Source of the DNA: Candidatus Methylacidiphilales bacterium
GTDB lineage: Bacteria > Verrucomicrobiota > Verrucomicrobiia > Methylacidiphilales > CAZTYG01
Length of the DNA stretch: 48,418 bases
NCBI GenBank assembly: GCA_033875315.1
Contig: JANRJG010000005.1
Span: forward strand, 1 to 48,418
Direction: 5' to 3'
The position numbers and the translations under genes were made by a program. Below the pieces are notes generated by a model. That model saw nothing but the letters and a program-made list of their open reading frames with translations. It made no database searches and had not been told where the DNA came from. Shown in pieces: positions 8,173 through 16,288 of this stretch. Each line of letters starts with the position of its first letter. Within the stretch, counting starts at the first letter, position 1.

Positions 8173-9993
8173 ATGAGCACCCCACGCGTCGGAAAAGGAC
8201 ACACCACCAACCCCAACCTCCTCAAGTGGATTGAAAAGATCACCGAACTCTGCCAACCGGATCAGGTTCATTTCTGCGACGGTTCGCAGGAAGAATCAGA
8301 TGAGTTGCTGCAACAGATGGTCGCCTCGGGCATGGCGGTCAAGTTAAACGAAAAGAAGCGCCCGAACAGTTTCCTCTTCCGTTCCGATCCGAGCGATGTG
8401 GCGCGCGTGGAAGACCGGACCTACATCTGCAGCTTGAGCCAGGACGATGCCGGTCCGACCAACAACTGGATGGACCCGCGCGAAATGCGCAAGACCCTCA
8501 AGCCGCTTTTCGCCGGATGCATGAAGGGCCGCACCATGTATGTCATCCCCTTCAGCATGGGCCCGATCGGGTCGCCCATCTCCCACATCGGCGTCGAGTT
8601 GTCGGACTCTCCCTACGTGGTGGTCAACATGCGCCTGATGACCCGCATGGGCCAACGGGTCTTCGACGAAATCGACAAGGGCGATGTCTTCGTCGTCCCC
8701 TGTGTGCACTCGGTCGGTGCTCCGCTTGCCCCCGGTCAGAAAGATCCGGCCTGGCCCTGCAACCCGACGACCAAATACATCGTGCACTTCCCCGAAACGC
8801 GCGAGATCTGGTCCTACGGGTCCGGTTATGGCGGCAATGCCTTGTTGGGCAAAAAGTGTTTTGCGCTGCGCATCGCATCCTGCATGGCCCGCGACCAGGG
8901 CTGGATGGCCGAGCACATGCTCATCCTGGGGGTCGAGGACCCGAAGGGCGAGAAGACCTATGTGGCGGCGGCCTTCCCGAGCGCCTGCGGGAAAACCAAT
9001 TTTGCCATGCTCATCCCGCCGAAACCGCTCCAGCAGCAGGGTTGGAAGGTTTCGACCGTGGGGGACGACATCGCCTGGATCAAGCCCGGGGCCGACGGAC
9101 GGCTCTACGCCATCAACCCCGAAGCGGGGTACTTCGGCGTGGCTCCCGGAACCAACGAAAAATCGAACCCCAACGCCATGGCCAGTTGTTCGAAGGACAC
9201 CATCTTCACCAATTGTGCCCTGACCCCGGATGGTGATGTCTGGTGGGAGGACATGACCCCGGAGCCCCCGGCGGGCACCCTGATTGACTGGAAGGGCCAG
9301 CCTTGGACCAAGGAAAGCAAGGAAAAGGCCGCGCACCCGAATGCCCGATTCACCGCCCCGGCGAAGAACTGCCCCAGCCTGGATCCCGCCTGGGAAGACC
9401 CGGCTGGGGTGCCGATCAGCGCCATCATCTTCGGGGGGCGGCGCATGAGCCATGTGCCGTTGATCTTCCAGGCCTACAACTGGACCCACGGCGTTTACCT
9501 GGGCGCCACCATGGGTTCGGAGATGACCGCTGCGGCCTTCGGCAAGATCGGAGAGGTCCGGCGCGATCCCTTCGCCATGCTGCCCTTCTGTGGTTACCAC
9601 ATGGGCGATTACATCCGTCACTGGATCAACATGGGCAAGAAGCTCAGCGAAACCCCCCGCATCTTCCACGTCAACTGGTTCCGCAAGGACAAGGACGGCA
9701 AGTTCCTCTGGCCGGGCTTCGGCGAGAACATGCGTGTGCTCAAGTGGATCGTCGACCGCGTCCGCGGCCGGGGCGTTTCCAAGGAAACCCCGCTCGGCTG
9801 GATCCCGCACCATGAAGACATCGACTGGACCGGCTTGGATTACTCCAAAGCCAAGTGGGATGAACTCATGGAGATTGACCGGTCCATCTGGTTGCAGAAG
9901 ACCCTGCAGCACGAGGAATTGTTCCTCAAGCTGCACGACCACCTTCCCAAAGAGATGATCTACGAGCGCGAGCTGTTGATCTGCCGGTTGTAA
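8173..9993 (+). CDS. pckG: phosphoenolpyruvate carboxykinase (GTP)
   Basis: A 606-residue GTP-dependent PEPCK: oxaloacetate + GTP to PEP + GDP + CO2, the first committed step of gluconeogenesis. The P-loop with the family's reactive cysteine is seen as [13 protein letters not shown] (about 273-285); substrate and metal segments include [23 protein letters not shown] and [18 protein letters not shown] is split by the Arg-rich loop typical of the GTP type. Length is normal for the family, distinct from the ~530-residue ATP enzymes. It stands alone, with a long leader and a strong terminator behind it. With lutABC in the window it fits growth on lactate or other C3/C4 acids. Confidence 0.96.
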   Translation: MSTPRVGKGHTTNPNLLKWIEKITELCQPDQVHFCDGSQEESDELLQQMVASGMAVKLNEKKRPNSFLFRSDPSDVARVEDRTYICSLSQDDAGPTNNWMDPREMRKTLKPLFAGCMKGRTMYVIPFSMGPIGSPISHIGVELSDSPYVVVNMRLMTRMGQRVFDEIDKGDVFVVPCVHSVGAPLAPGQKDPAWPCNPTTKYIVHFPETREIWSYGSGYGGNALLGKKCFALRIASCMARDQGWMAEHMLILGVEDPKGEKTYVAAAFPSACGKTNFAMLIPPKPLQQQGWKVSTVGDDIAWIKPGADGRLYAINPEAGYFGVAPGTNEKSNPNAMASCSKDTIFTNCALTPDGDVWWEDMTPEPPAGTLIDWKGQPWTKESKEKAAHPNARFTAPAKNCPSLDPAWEDPAGVPISAIIFGGRRMSHVPLIFQAYNWTHGVYLGATMGSEMTAAAFGKIGEVRRDPFAMLPFCGYHMGDYIRHWINMGKKLSETPRIFHVNWFRKDKDGKFLWPGFGENMRVLKWIVDRVRGRGVSKETPLGWIPHHEDIDWTGLDYSKAKWDELMEIDRSIWLQKTLQHEELFLKLHDHLPKEMIYERELLICRL

Positions 9994-10020
9994 ACGATTC
10001 GGTTTGTTCCTTGTGTTTGA

Positions 10021-10052
10021 ACGGCCCCGGAGATATCCGGGGCCGTTTTTTT
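10021..10052 (+). terminator. rho-independent terminator of pckG
   Basis: Perfect 10-base stem, ACGGCCCCGG / CCGGGGCCGT, six-base loop, then T-run to 10052, 27 bases after the pckG stop. Confidence 0.9.
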
Positions 10053-10072
10053 AACCAGGGCTCTCGAAATCT

Positions 10073-10102
10073 TGTAGGGGGGCAAGGGACTGCCGCCCTA
10101 CA
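10073..10102. repeat. short palindromic repeat (hairpin)
   Basis: TGTAGGGGGGCA (10073-10084) pairs with TGCCGCCCTACA (10091-10102) with one mismatch and a six-base loop. It lies between the pckG terminator and the next gene and has no T-run, so it looks like a REP-type intergenic repeat rather than a terminator. Confidence 0.55.
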
Positions 10103-10159
10103 GGGATCGTCAAAATCTTCCCGGCTGATTTCTTCCCATCGATCTGATAAAAAAAGGCG

Positions 10160-10861
10160 ATGTCCCGTGGATGCCTGGCGTTGTTCCCGTTTTTACTGAT
10201 GGTTGTGGGGGACTCCTGCCCCGCCTCTGAAGTGCAAGACCATGGCCTGGCCTTTGAGCGTCTGGTGATTCGTCAGCTCACTGGCTCCGAAGAGTTGGAA
10301 AAATCATACACCGCGGAGTGGGACATCCCGGCCGTGGCGAACAAACGGACCGGGCTGCCCATCTCCGTGAAATTCATCGAATGGAAGAACAGTGTCTATC
10401 TCGGCGATGTCTTGCGCCAACGGACCATCCGTGAGCCGTTCGAGATGGTGGTGGGCTTCTTTCAACCCGATGCTGCGCGCGGACGGGCACGCATTGTCGC
10501 CGTGCATCACCTGACCTTCCAGCCCGAGGTTTGGCTCTCGTGGTGGGGCACGGTGACCGAGGCGGACCTGCGGGCAATCATCGAGGCGGCCAAGACCGGC
10601 ACCGTGGCGGAGGCCCAGGAAGCGGCCCGTCCGATGGCGGCGGCCCTGCGAAAAAAGTCGGTGATCTTCAGCATCAACCCGAAAATCAACAAGGACCAGC
10701 GTCGCATCCAGTGTTCCATTCCCTTCAACCGTTTCTACGCCGAGGTCCTGCACCAACCGGAAATTCCGCAGGAAAGATTGGAGTTGTTTGGAAGTGAGTT
10801 CCCGGGCGAAACCCTTTGGTCCGCCCGCCCGTCAACGGGCATTGGGCCCGTCATTCGATGA
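10160..10861 (+). CDS. exported protein, unknown; faint nuclease-fold resemblance
   Basis: A 233-residue protein with an N-terminal hydrophobic signal (about 4-23, ending CPASE), so probably exported. The body contains YTAEWDIPAVANK...ISVKFIEWKNSVYLGD, whose spacing of acidic and lysine residues recalls the PD-(D/E)XK nuclease core, but this is a weak visual likeness and I do not assign activity. The last residues overlap the convergent L,D-transpeptidase gene by 11 bases. No operon partner. Unknown function. Confidence 0.65.
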   Translation: MSRGCLALFPFLLMVVGDSCPASEVQDHGLAFERLVIRQLTGSEELEKSYTAEWDIPAVANKRTGLPISVKFIEWKNSVYLGDVLRQRTIREPFEMVVGFFQPDAARGRARIVAVHHLTFQPEVWLSWWGTVTEADLRAIIEAAKTGTVAEAQEAARPMAAALRKKSVIFSINPKINKDQRRIQCSIPFNRFYAEVLHQPEIPQERLELFGSEFPGETLWSARPSTGIGPVIR

Positions 10862-11666
10862 CTTCGACCGGTGTTCCGACATCGACCATCTGGAGGATTT
10901 TCCGGGCGTTCCAATTGGCCAGACGGAAACAGCCGCTGGATCCGGTGCGGGAGATGTCGGCCGGTTCCGGAGTGCCATGGATGCCATAGCCCGGGAGGCT
11001 GAGCCCGGTCCACGCCATGCCCACCGGGTTGTTCGGCCCTGGAGGCAGGATCATTTTGGCGGTCAGTCCCTCTTTTTCCGCAATATGGGTGAGGACCGTG
11101 GGATCGAAGGTGTAATTGGGGTTGGGAACCTTGTTCTTCACGGTCAGCGCCCCGGCCGGGCGTTTGTTCTTGTTGGCGGCGATGGAGCAGGGGAAGCAGG
11201 CCACGACTTGGGTGCCCTTGTAGGCCAGCAGGGTCGTTTCGGACAGGAGAATCACGATGCGGTCGACCTTGGGCAGGGGAAGTTCCGGCTGGAGGTTGGG
11301 CACGGTGAGGCGGGTTCCGGTTTCGATGACCGTGAGCCCGGGGTTGAGTTCCTGGAGGAAGGAAGGCATGGCGTGGAATTTTTCACCGAGCATTTCCCAG
11401 GCATCGTTGTAGCCGAGGTGGGTGGCTTTGGCTTTATCGGCCCAGAGCACGGGAGTGGGTTGGATGAGGGCCAGGTCCTCGGCGGTCACGGTGTATTCGA
11501 GGAAAGGATTACCGGCCATGCCCAGGGCGATGCGGGTTTCGACGTCGAGCTGGCCGGTCACCGGCAGACCGCGGTTTTTTTGGAACTGGGTGATGGCGCG
11601 CTTGCTGCGCATGCCAAAGTCGCCGTCGATGGTGCCGCAAGAAAAGTGCCAGCGTTCGAGGCGCAC
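10851..11666 (-). CDS. L,D-transpeptidase (YkuD) with peptidoglycan-binding domain, catalytic part
   Basis: Forms 3-3 peptidoglycan cross-links or attaches proteins to the wall. A PG_binding_1 domain (QVRLERWHFSCGTIDGDFG) begins just before the GTG at 11666, a LysM-like segment follows (MPSFLQELNPGLTVIETGTR), and then the YkuD domain with its catalytic motif, HGTPEPADISRTGSSGCFRL (His and Cys). The frame stays open upstream to 12089 and encodes a proline/alanine-rich linker of about 110 residues, with no ATG, GTG or TTG start before 11666. GTG 11666 would cut into the binding domain, so the real protein most likely begins in the gene at 12313 and enters this frame by a -1 shift at 12059-12070, for about 487 residues in all. 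Confidence 0.85.
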   Translation of the reverse strand: MRLERWHFSCGTIDGDFGMRSKRAITQFQKNRGLPVTGQLDVETRIALGMAGNPFLEYTVTAEDLALIQPTPVLWADKAKATHLGYNDAWEMLGEKFHAMPSFLQELNPGLTVIETGTRLTVPNLQPELPLPKVDRIVILLSETTLLAYKGTQVVACFPCSIAANKNKRPAGALTVKNKVPNPNYTFDPTVLTHIAEKEGLTAKMILPPGPNNPVGMAWTGLSLPGYGIHGTPEPADISRTGSSGCFRLANWNARKILQMVDVGTPVEVIE

Positions 11667-12055
11667 CTGCCAGGTGGCGTAGTCCAGTTCGGTGACGGGG
11701 GCGTCGCCGATGATGGGTTCGGCGCGCTTGACGATCCCGGTCAGGGGCGGTTCTTCCGACTTGGGTTCTGCCGGGGGAAGAGCTGAGGGCGCGGGGGCAG
11801 GGATGGGCGTGGATCCCGGAGCGGGTTCAGGATGAGGAGTGGATTCAATCCTGGCTGGGGCGGGTGTGGGCGTGGGCGGAGGAGCAACATCCGCGGGAAG
11901 GGGATCTGCCTTGGGTGCGGGATCGAAGGGGGAGGACGCAGACGCCGGAGCGGGCCCGGGCGGGATCGGGGATTTAGCCGATGGAGCCGGTTGAGCCGGT
12001 GGGGGTGGTAGGGTAGGGGTGCGGCGAGGCGGTGGCTCCGCCGGCTGGACCGGGG

Positions 12056-12313
12056 TTACTTTTTTTTTTGGGCGGGGGCCGATCCGCGCTCATCTTCCAC
12101 TTGGAAAACTTCCGCATCCGGATGGGCCTCGACCATCTTCATGGCCTTTTCGGTCAGGGTGGCCTGATCGGCGTTTTTTTTGCGCTCGAGGTGCAGGAGG
12201 TAAAGGCTGACTCCGAGGGCACCCAAGGACAGGATCAAGACAAGGCCAAGCCAGGATGGGGATTTCCCCCCTTTTCCGCGCGTGTCGTGGGTGCTTTTCT
12301 TCCGCGTAGCCAT
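12056..12313 (-). CDS. membrane-anchor N-terminus of the L,D-transpeptidase (zero-frame ORF)
   Basis: An 85-residue ORF: basic N-terminus (MATRKKSTHDTRGKGGK), one transmembrane helix (about 21-40, LGLVLILSLGALGVSLYLL), then a charged extracytoplasmic stretch ending in KKK and TAA. On its own it would be a short anchored peptide. Its end lies on a run of ten A, directly before the open linker frame of the L,D-transpeptidase, so it probably supplies that enzyme's anchor. It has its own promoter-like sequence and no Shine-Dalgarno motif. Confidence 0.7.
   Translation of the reverse strand: MATRKKSTHDTRGKGGKSPSWLGLVLILSLGALGVSLYLLHLERKKNADQATLTEKAMKMVEAHPDAEVFQVEDERGSAPAQKKK
12059..12070 (-). 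other. putative -1 frameshift (slippery) site
   Basis: Minus strand reads CAA AAA AAA AAG TAA in the zero frame, containing A-AAA-AAG, the heptamer used in E. coli dnaX. A -1 shift avoids the stop and opens a frame of about 400 codons. A short hairpin, GGCGG/CCGCC, lies about 13 bases downstream (minus strand, around 12045-12031). Transcript slippage or a homopolymer sequencing error are alternatives. Confidence 0.5.
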
Positions 12314-12319
12314 GCCTTG

Positions 12320-12347
12320 AAATTCGCCACATGTGGGCGGTTGTCAA
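12320..12347 (-). promoter_or_regulatory. putative promoter of the L,D-transpeptidase unit
   Basis: Minus strand TTGACA (12347-12342), 16-base spacer, GAATTT (12325-12320), 6 bases to ATG 12313. Predicts a leaderless transcript. Confidence 0.5.
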
Positions 12348-12382
12348 TCACCCGGTATCGCTTCATAGGTGCCCGGCGGCCA

Positions 12383-13552
12383 TCAATACACGTCGCGGAC
12401 GTATCGGCGCTCGTCCTTCATCAGGGTCTTGTTGATGTATTCATCGGCCGCTTCCGGAGAGAGGCCGCCGTGATCGCGGGCGATGTCAATCAGTGCCTGA
12501 TGAACGTCCTTGGCCATTCGCTTGGCGTCGCCGCAGACGTAGAAATAAGCCCCGTCCTTGAGCCACTTCCAGAGTTCGGCCCCGTTTTCGCGCATGCGGT
12601 CCTGCACGTAGATCTTGTGTTCCTGGTCACGGGAGAAGGCCGTATCCAGGCGGGTGAGCAGACCGGCTTTCTGCCAGGCGGCAAATTCCTCCTCGTAAAG
12701 GAAGTCGGTGGATTTTTTCTGGTCGCCGAAGAAAAGCCAGTTCGGGCCGGTGGCACGGTCCATTTCGCGTTGTTCCAGAAAGGCGCGGAAGGGGGCAATG
12801 CCGGTGCCGGGACCGACCATGATCACGGGCGTTTGGGGGTTGTCCGGCAGTTTGAAGTGTTTGTTGGGGGCGAGGAAAACCGGCACATGGGGTTTGCCGA
12901 TGACGGTTTCGTCGGCCAGGAAGCCCGAGGCCAGGCCCTTTTTCTTCCGTCCATGGTGTTCGTAGCGGACAATGGCCACAGTGAGGTGGACTTCGTCCGG
13001 GTGTTTGGCCTGCGAGGAGGCGATGGAATAGAGGCGGGGAACGATGCGGCCGAGCATTTCCAGCAATTCAGCGGCACTCGGTTTGTATCCGGGCACCTCG
13101 GTGAAGACGTCGATGACATCACGGGTGAAGATGTAGTCGGCCAGTTTGGCTTCATCGGCGACGATGGCGGCCAATTCTTCTTTTTTGGGCCCGGCGGGGA
13201 GTTTTTCAGCCAGGGCCTTGACGAGCTTGGTGCCGGCCCGGTTGAGGGTGAAATCTTTGGTCAGGAGCTCGTGCAGGGATTTGGTGCTGCCGTCTTTCTG
13301 GGCGATGGGCTCGGCGGGGTTGAGGCCGAGGAGTTGGATCAGGCCGTCGACCACGGCGGGGTCGTTGACCGGAAAGACACCGAGGGAGTAGCCCGGTTGG
13401 TATTGCATGCCGCTCCCGGAAAGGTTGATGACGATGTGGCGGGTTTCCTTGGCCGAGCCGGGCTTGTTGATCTGATTTTTCGAGCTGACAGTGGAAAGAA
13501 AGGGGTTGTTCTTGTTGTAGGGGCTGGCGGGGGCTGCGACGGCGTCACTCAT
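12383..13552 (-). CDS. CysJ-like NADPH:flavin oxidoreductase (FAD/NADPH domains)
   Basis: A 389-residue diflavin-reductase-type module without the N-terminal flavodoxin domain of true CysJ. FAD binding: PRLYSIASSQ; NADPH binding: VGPGTGIAPFRAFLEQR and FYVCGDAKRMAKDVHQAL, with the usual C-terminal aromatic residue (DVY). It moves electrons from NADPH to a carrier; the ferredoxin encoded just upstream is the obvious partner. ATG 13552 has a strong Shine-Dalgarno sequence, GAGGAGAACCC; upstream open frame is ignored. Substrate (sulfite reduction or a general FNR role) is not shown by context, since no hemoprotein subunit is nearby. Confidence 0.87.
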   Translation of the reverse strand: MSDAVAAPASPYNKNNPFLSTVSSKNQINKPGSAKETRHIVINLSGSGMQYQPGYSLGVFPVNDPAVVDGLIQLLGLNPAEPIAQKDGSTKSLHELLTKDFTLNRAGTKLVKALAEKLPAGPKKEELAAIVADEAKLADYIFTRDVIDVFTEVPGYKPSAAELLEMLGRIVPRLYSIASSQAKHPDEVHLTVAIVRYEHHGRKKKGLASGFLADETVIGKPHVPVFLAPNKHFKLPDNPQTPVIMVGPGTGIAPFRAFLEQREMDRATGPNWLFFGDQKKSTDFLYEEEFAAWQKAGLLTRLDTAFSRDQEHKIYVQDRMRENGAELWKWLKDGAYFYVCGDAKRMAKDVHQALIDIARDHGGLSPEAADEYINKTLMKDERRYVRDVY

Positions 13553-13597
13553 GGGTTCTCCTCGGCGGGTTGGTTTGAAAAGGGTGTGAAAATGGAA

Positions 13598-13626
13598 AAG
13601 GCAGCAGGGTAAACCCCGCTGCCTTT
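13598..13626 (-). terminator. hairpin between ferredoxin and reductase genes
   Basis: AAGGCAGC-A-GGG / CCC-C-GCTGCCTT stem with a four-base loop and T-rich flanks on both strands. It follows the ferredoxin stop by about 30 bases and precedes the reductase start, so partial termination may set the ratio of the two products. Confidence 0.65.
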
Positions 13627-13656
13627 CCGGCAAGAATATTTGCTGATTGGCAGCGA

Positions 13657-13887
13657 TCAACCGTCGTTGCCGATGGCGCCCGTCGGGCAGACATCCAGCG
13701 CGCGCTGGGCGGCGTCTTCTTCCTCGGGGGAGGCGGGTTGCTTGTAGAAATAGACGTAGGTCTGGTCGTCGTTGTACTTCAACAACCCGGGGGCTTCGTC
13801 CAGACAGACGTGGCACGGGGTGCAGGTATCATCGACATACCATTTTCCGGGAAGGTTTTCGGGTAGTTTGCGTGTTGCGTCAGCCAT
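13657..13887 (-). CDS. 4Fe-4S ferredoxin
   Basis: A 76-residue acidic electron carrier. Cysteines 22, 25, 28 (CTPCHVC) and 67 (DVCPTGAI) are the four ligands of a single [4Fe-4S] cluster. The ATG lies after AGGAGAACCC, nearly the same translation signal as the downstream reductase gene, 105 bases away on the same strand. The pair suggests an NADPH-reductase/ferredoxin couple, an inference from adjacency. Confidence 0.9.
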   Translation of the reverse strand: MADATRKLPENLPGKWYVDDTCTPCHVCLDEAPGLLKYNDDQTYVYFYKQPASPEEEDAAQRALDVCPTGAIGNDG

Positions 13888-14054
13888 GGGTTCTCCTGGT
13901 TGGGGTTGAGGCTTTGGGCAAAGTATGCGGAAACGCTTTCAATTCAAGGAAAGAATGGCGTCTTGAAACTTCCTGGCCCGGGGGTGGGTCGAGGCGTGGT
14001 TCGCGGGGACCTTTCCCAAGTCCGCAGCCGGGGTTTCAGGGGGTGGCCAGGGCA

Positions 14055-14087
14055 TAAAAAAGCCGCCGGGCATGCCGACGGCTTTTT
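14055..14087 (-). terminator. bidirectional terminator after rpmA
   Basis: Stem AGCCGcCGG / CCGaCGGCT with a short loop, flanked by AAAAAA and TTTTT, so it can stop transcription from both sides. It lies about 70 bases past the rpmA stop. The rest of 13888-14157 holds only the ferredoxin upstream region, with a possible -10 CATACT about 35 bases before its leader. Confidence 0.8.
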
Positions 14088-14157
14088 GCTCTTCTGCTGT
14101 TCTTTAGATGGCTAGTCGGCGCCAGCCTTTGGTCGCTGGACGATGGCCGCCGGCCGA

Positions 14158-14415
14158 TCAGGAAGCCGAAGAGAGCGGGAGAACGTGGACGCGGCGGTTG
14201 GGCTTGTCGAACTTCACATTGCCGTCCGTGAGGGCGAACAGGGTGTGGTCGCGGCCGATGCCGACGTTGGTGCCGGGGCGGACGCGGGTGCCGCGCTGGC
14301 GGATGATGATGTTGCCGGATGCGACGAGTTCGCCGCCGAATTTCTTCACGCCGAGGCGTTTGCTGGCGCTGTCGCGGCCGTTCTGGGAACTTCCTTGTCC
14401 TTTTTTATGTGCCAT
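14158..14415 (-). CDS. rpmA: 50S ribosomal protein L27
   Basis: 85 residues, beginning [20 protein letters not shown], the conserved N-terminal tail that reaches the peptidyl transferase centre, followed by [11 protein letters not shown] and IIIRQRGT. There is no extra N-terminal extension as in Firmicutes. It follows rplU by 39 bases on the same strand, the standard bacterial rplU-rpmA order. Confidence 0.97.
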   Translation of the reverse strand: MAHKKGQGSSQNGRDSASKRLGVKKFGGELVASGNIIIRQRGTRVRPGTNVGIGRDHTLFALTDGNVKFDKPNRRVHVLPLSSAS

Positions 14416-14454
14416 GGAGAGGAGGGGGTGGAGGTTATAGGGAGGGGGGTGAAA

Positions 14455-14769
14455 TCAGGATTTGATCTTGGCGATTTTCACGCGGAGGTAGCGCTGGCGG
14501 TGTCCCACGGTGCGGTGATAACCCTCGGTGCGGCGGTATTTGAAGGCGATGACCTTGTCCCCTTTGACCTCTCCGAGGACTTCGCCGGTGACGGAGGCGC
14601 CGGAGACGGTGGGCTTGCCCACATTGACGGAGGCACCGTCTGCGATCAGAAGGACGTCGTTGAAAGTGGTGGATTTACCCGGCTCTGCGCCCGCGAGGAG
14701 TTCCACGTCAATGAGGTCGCCCTCGCTGACTTTGTATTGTTTACTACCGGTACGGATGACTGCGAACAT
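14455..14769 (-). CDS. rplU: 50S ribosomal protein L21
   Basis: 104 residues, beginning MFAVIRTGSKQYKVSEGD and ending in the basic 23S rRNA-binding region (KYRRTEGYHRTVGHRQRY). Full length. Preceded by AGGAG about 10 bases before the ATG and a clear promoter, and followed by rpmA. A typical two-gene ribosomal operon. Confidence 0.97.
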   Translation of the reverse strand: MFAVIRTGSKQYKVSEGDLIDVELLAGAEPGKSTTFNDVLLIADGASVNVGKPTVSGASVTGEVLGEVKGDKVIAFKYRRTEGYHRTVGHRQRYLRVKIAKIKS

Positions 14770-14795
14770 GATATTTGGCTCCTAGAGAGTTTTCG

Positions 14796-14823
14796 AGAAT
14801 GCCCGAATTCCGGGGTCACTCAA
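14796..14823 (-). promoter_or_regulatory. putative rplU-rpmA promoter
   Basis: Minus strand TTGAGT (14823-14818), 16-base spacer, CATTCT (14801-14796). Unlike most promoters in this window it leaves a leader of about 20 bases with a Shine-Dalgarno sequence. Confidence 0.5.
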
Positions 14824-14900
14824 GGAAAAAGATGGGAATTATGTCCCCTGTGGGCGGGGTGGTGGGGAGGCGTAATCCCGGGGGGATGCCGGGCAGTAGT

Positions 14901-14929
14901 TTGACACTCCCCGACGGTGACGATAATTT
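14901..14929 (+). promoter_or_regulatory. putative promoter of the M16 peptidase gene (leaderless)
   Basis: TTGACA (14901-14906), 17-base spacer, TAATTT (14924-14929), and only 6 bases to ATG 14936. Transcription would start at or within a base of the A of ATG, and no Shine-Dalgarno sequence is present. Confidence 0.65.
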
Positions 14930-14935
14930 GGCCGG

Positions 14936-16219
14936 ATGCCCGTTTACCAAACCCATGCCCTGGGGCGTTCCACTTTGGTTTTCTGCCCCCTTGAGCATGT
15001 GGAAAGCGTGTCAGTCGGACTGTGGTTCCGCACGGGTTCCCGCTATGAGCCCCTGGATCTGCATGGGGGAGCCCATTTTTTGGAGCACATGCTCTTCAAG
15101 GGCACCCGGCGGCGAACCGCCCTCCAGATCAGTGAAGCGGTGGAAAGTCGCGGTGGTGACCTCAACGCGTTCACTTCTGAAGAAATGACCTGTTACTACT
15201 GTCGGGTGGATTCCGACCACCTGAAACTGGTGCTGGATGTTCTCTTCGACATGCTTTGGCACTCCAGCTTCCCGGCCGCGGAAATGTCCCGGGAACGCGG
15301 AGTCATCCTGGAGGAAATCCGGATGTACGACGACCAGCCCCAAGTGGTGGTGCAAGAACACCTCAACCAGGCCATGTGGCCCTCCAGCACACTGGGCCGG
15401 TCCATTCTGGGTTCACCCGATTCGGTGGCGGCCATGTCGCGCACAGCCTTGATGAAGTTTTGGCGGGGTCACTACGGTCCGGATTCCTTGGTGGTCTCGG
15501 TGGCCGGCCGGACCGATTTGGAGACCGTCCAGTCGCTGCTTCATGCCCACCTCCGGGTGGCGACGACCAGCCCGGAAACGCGTGGTTGGAAGCCGGTTTC
15601 CTTCAAGACCCGGCGCACCGTTCGCACCGAGGCCACCACCCGGCCGGTCCAGCAGTGCAATCTCGCCCTGGGCATCCGCGGCATCCCGCGCAAAGACCCC
15701 CGCCGCTTCGCCGAGAAGCTCCTATCCGTCATCCTGGGCGAAAACATGAGTTCGCGCCTCTTCCAAGTGGTGCGTGAAAAGCACGGTTTGGCGTATTCGA
15801 TCCACACTTCGGTTTCGCATTTCAATGACACCGGCGCCTTTTACATCCAGGCCGGGGTGGAGCGGGAAAAGATGGCGGAGGCGCTGGGGTTGGTGGCCAC
15901 GGAATTGGGCCGCATCGCCCGTTATGCCCCATCCGCCGCCGAAGTCCGCCGGGCCAAGGATTACACCATCGGCCAGTTGAAACTCGGCTTGGAAAGCACC
16001 ACCAACCGCATGATGTGGATGGGGGAATGCATGCTCGGCCTGGGCCACCTCATCCAGCCGCGTGAAATCATCGATACGGTTGAGGCCGTTTCGCCGGCCG
16101 AGATTCGCAGTGTGGCGGCGGATTTCTTTCAACCCGGACGCATGACGCTTTCCGCGGTCGGTCCCGAACTGGATGCCGCCGAGTTGGAAGAGGCGGCCCG
16201 TCCGTTCAACAGTCTTTAA
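14936..16219 (+). CDS. M16 family zinc metallopeptidase
   Basis: A 427-residue peptidase of the pitrilysin/processing-peptidase family. The inverted zinc motif HFLEH (His47, Glu50, His51) is intact, with the downstream glutamate region after TLGRSILG, and the second, non-catalytic half begins near residue 220 (RPVQQCNLALGIRG). The GLAYSIHTSVSHFNDTGAF segment is the usual C-terminal substrate loop. Single-subunit bacterial members cleave peptides or signal remnants; the substrate is unknown here. Start chosen because the promoter ends 6 bases before it. Confidence 0.92.
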   Translation: MPVYQTHALGRSTLVFCPLEHVESVSVGLWFRTGSRYEPLDLHGGAHFLEHMLFKGTRRRTALQISEAVESRGGDLNAFTSEEMTCYYCRVDSDHLKLVLDVLFDMLWHSSFPAAEMSRERGVILEEIRMYDDQPQVVVQEHLNQAMWPSSTLGRSILGSPDSVAAMSRTALMKFWRGHYGPDSLVVSVAGRTDLETVQSLLHAHLRVATTSPETRGWKPVSFKTRRTVRTEATTRPVQQCNLALGIRGIPRKDPRRFAEKLLSVILGENMSSRLFQVVREKHGLAYSIHTSVSHFNDTGAFYIQAGVEREKMAEALGLVATELGRIARYAPSAAEVRRAKDYTIGQLKLGLESTTNRMMWMGECMLGLGHLIQPREIIDTVEAVSPAEIRSVAADFFQPGRMTLSAVGPELDAAELEEAARPFNSL

Positions 16220-16253
16220 AAAAATGGCCACGGCAACGCCCGCTCCCAGGCGC

Positions 16254-16281
16254 TTGCTTCCCGGTCAATCCTGCCGAGAGT
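16254..16281 (+). promoter_or_regulatory. putative pabB-pabC promoter
   Basis: TTGCTT (16254-16259), 16-base spacer, GAGAGT (16276-16281), 7 bases to ATG 16289. Its position supports ATG 16289 over the in-frame GTG at 16280. Confidence 0.35.
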
Positions 16282-16288
16282 GGAACCG

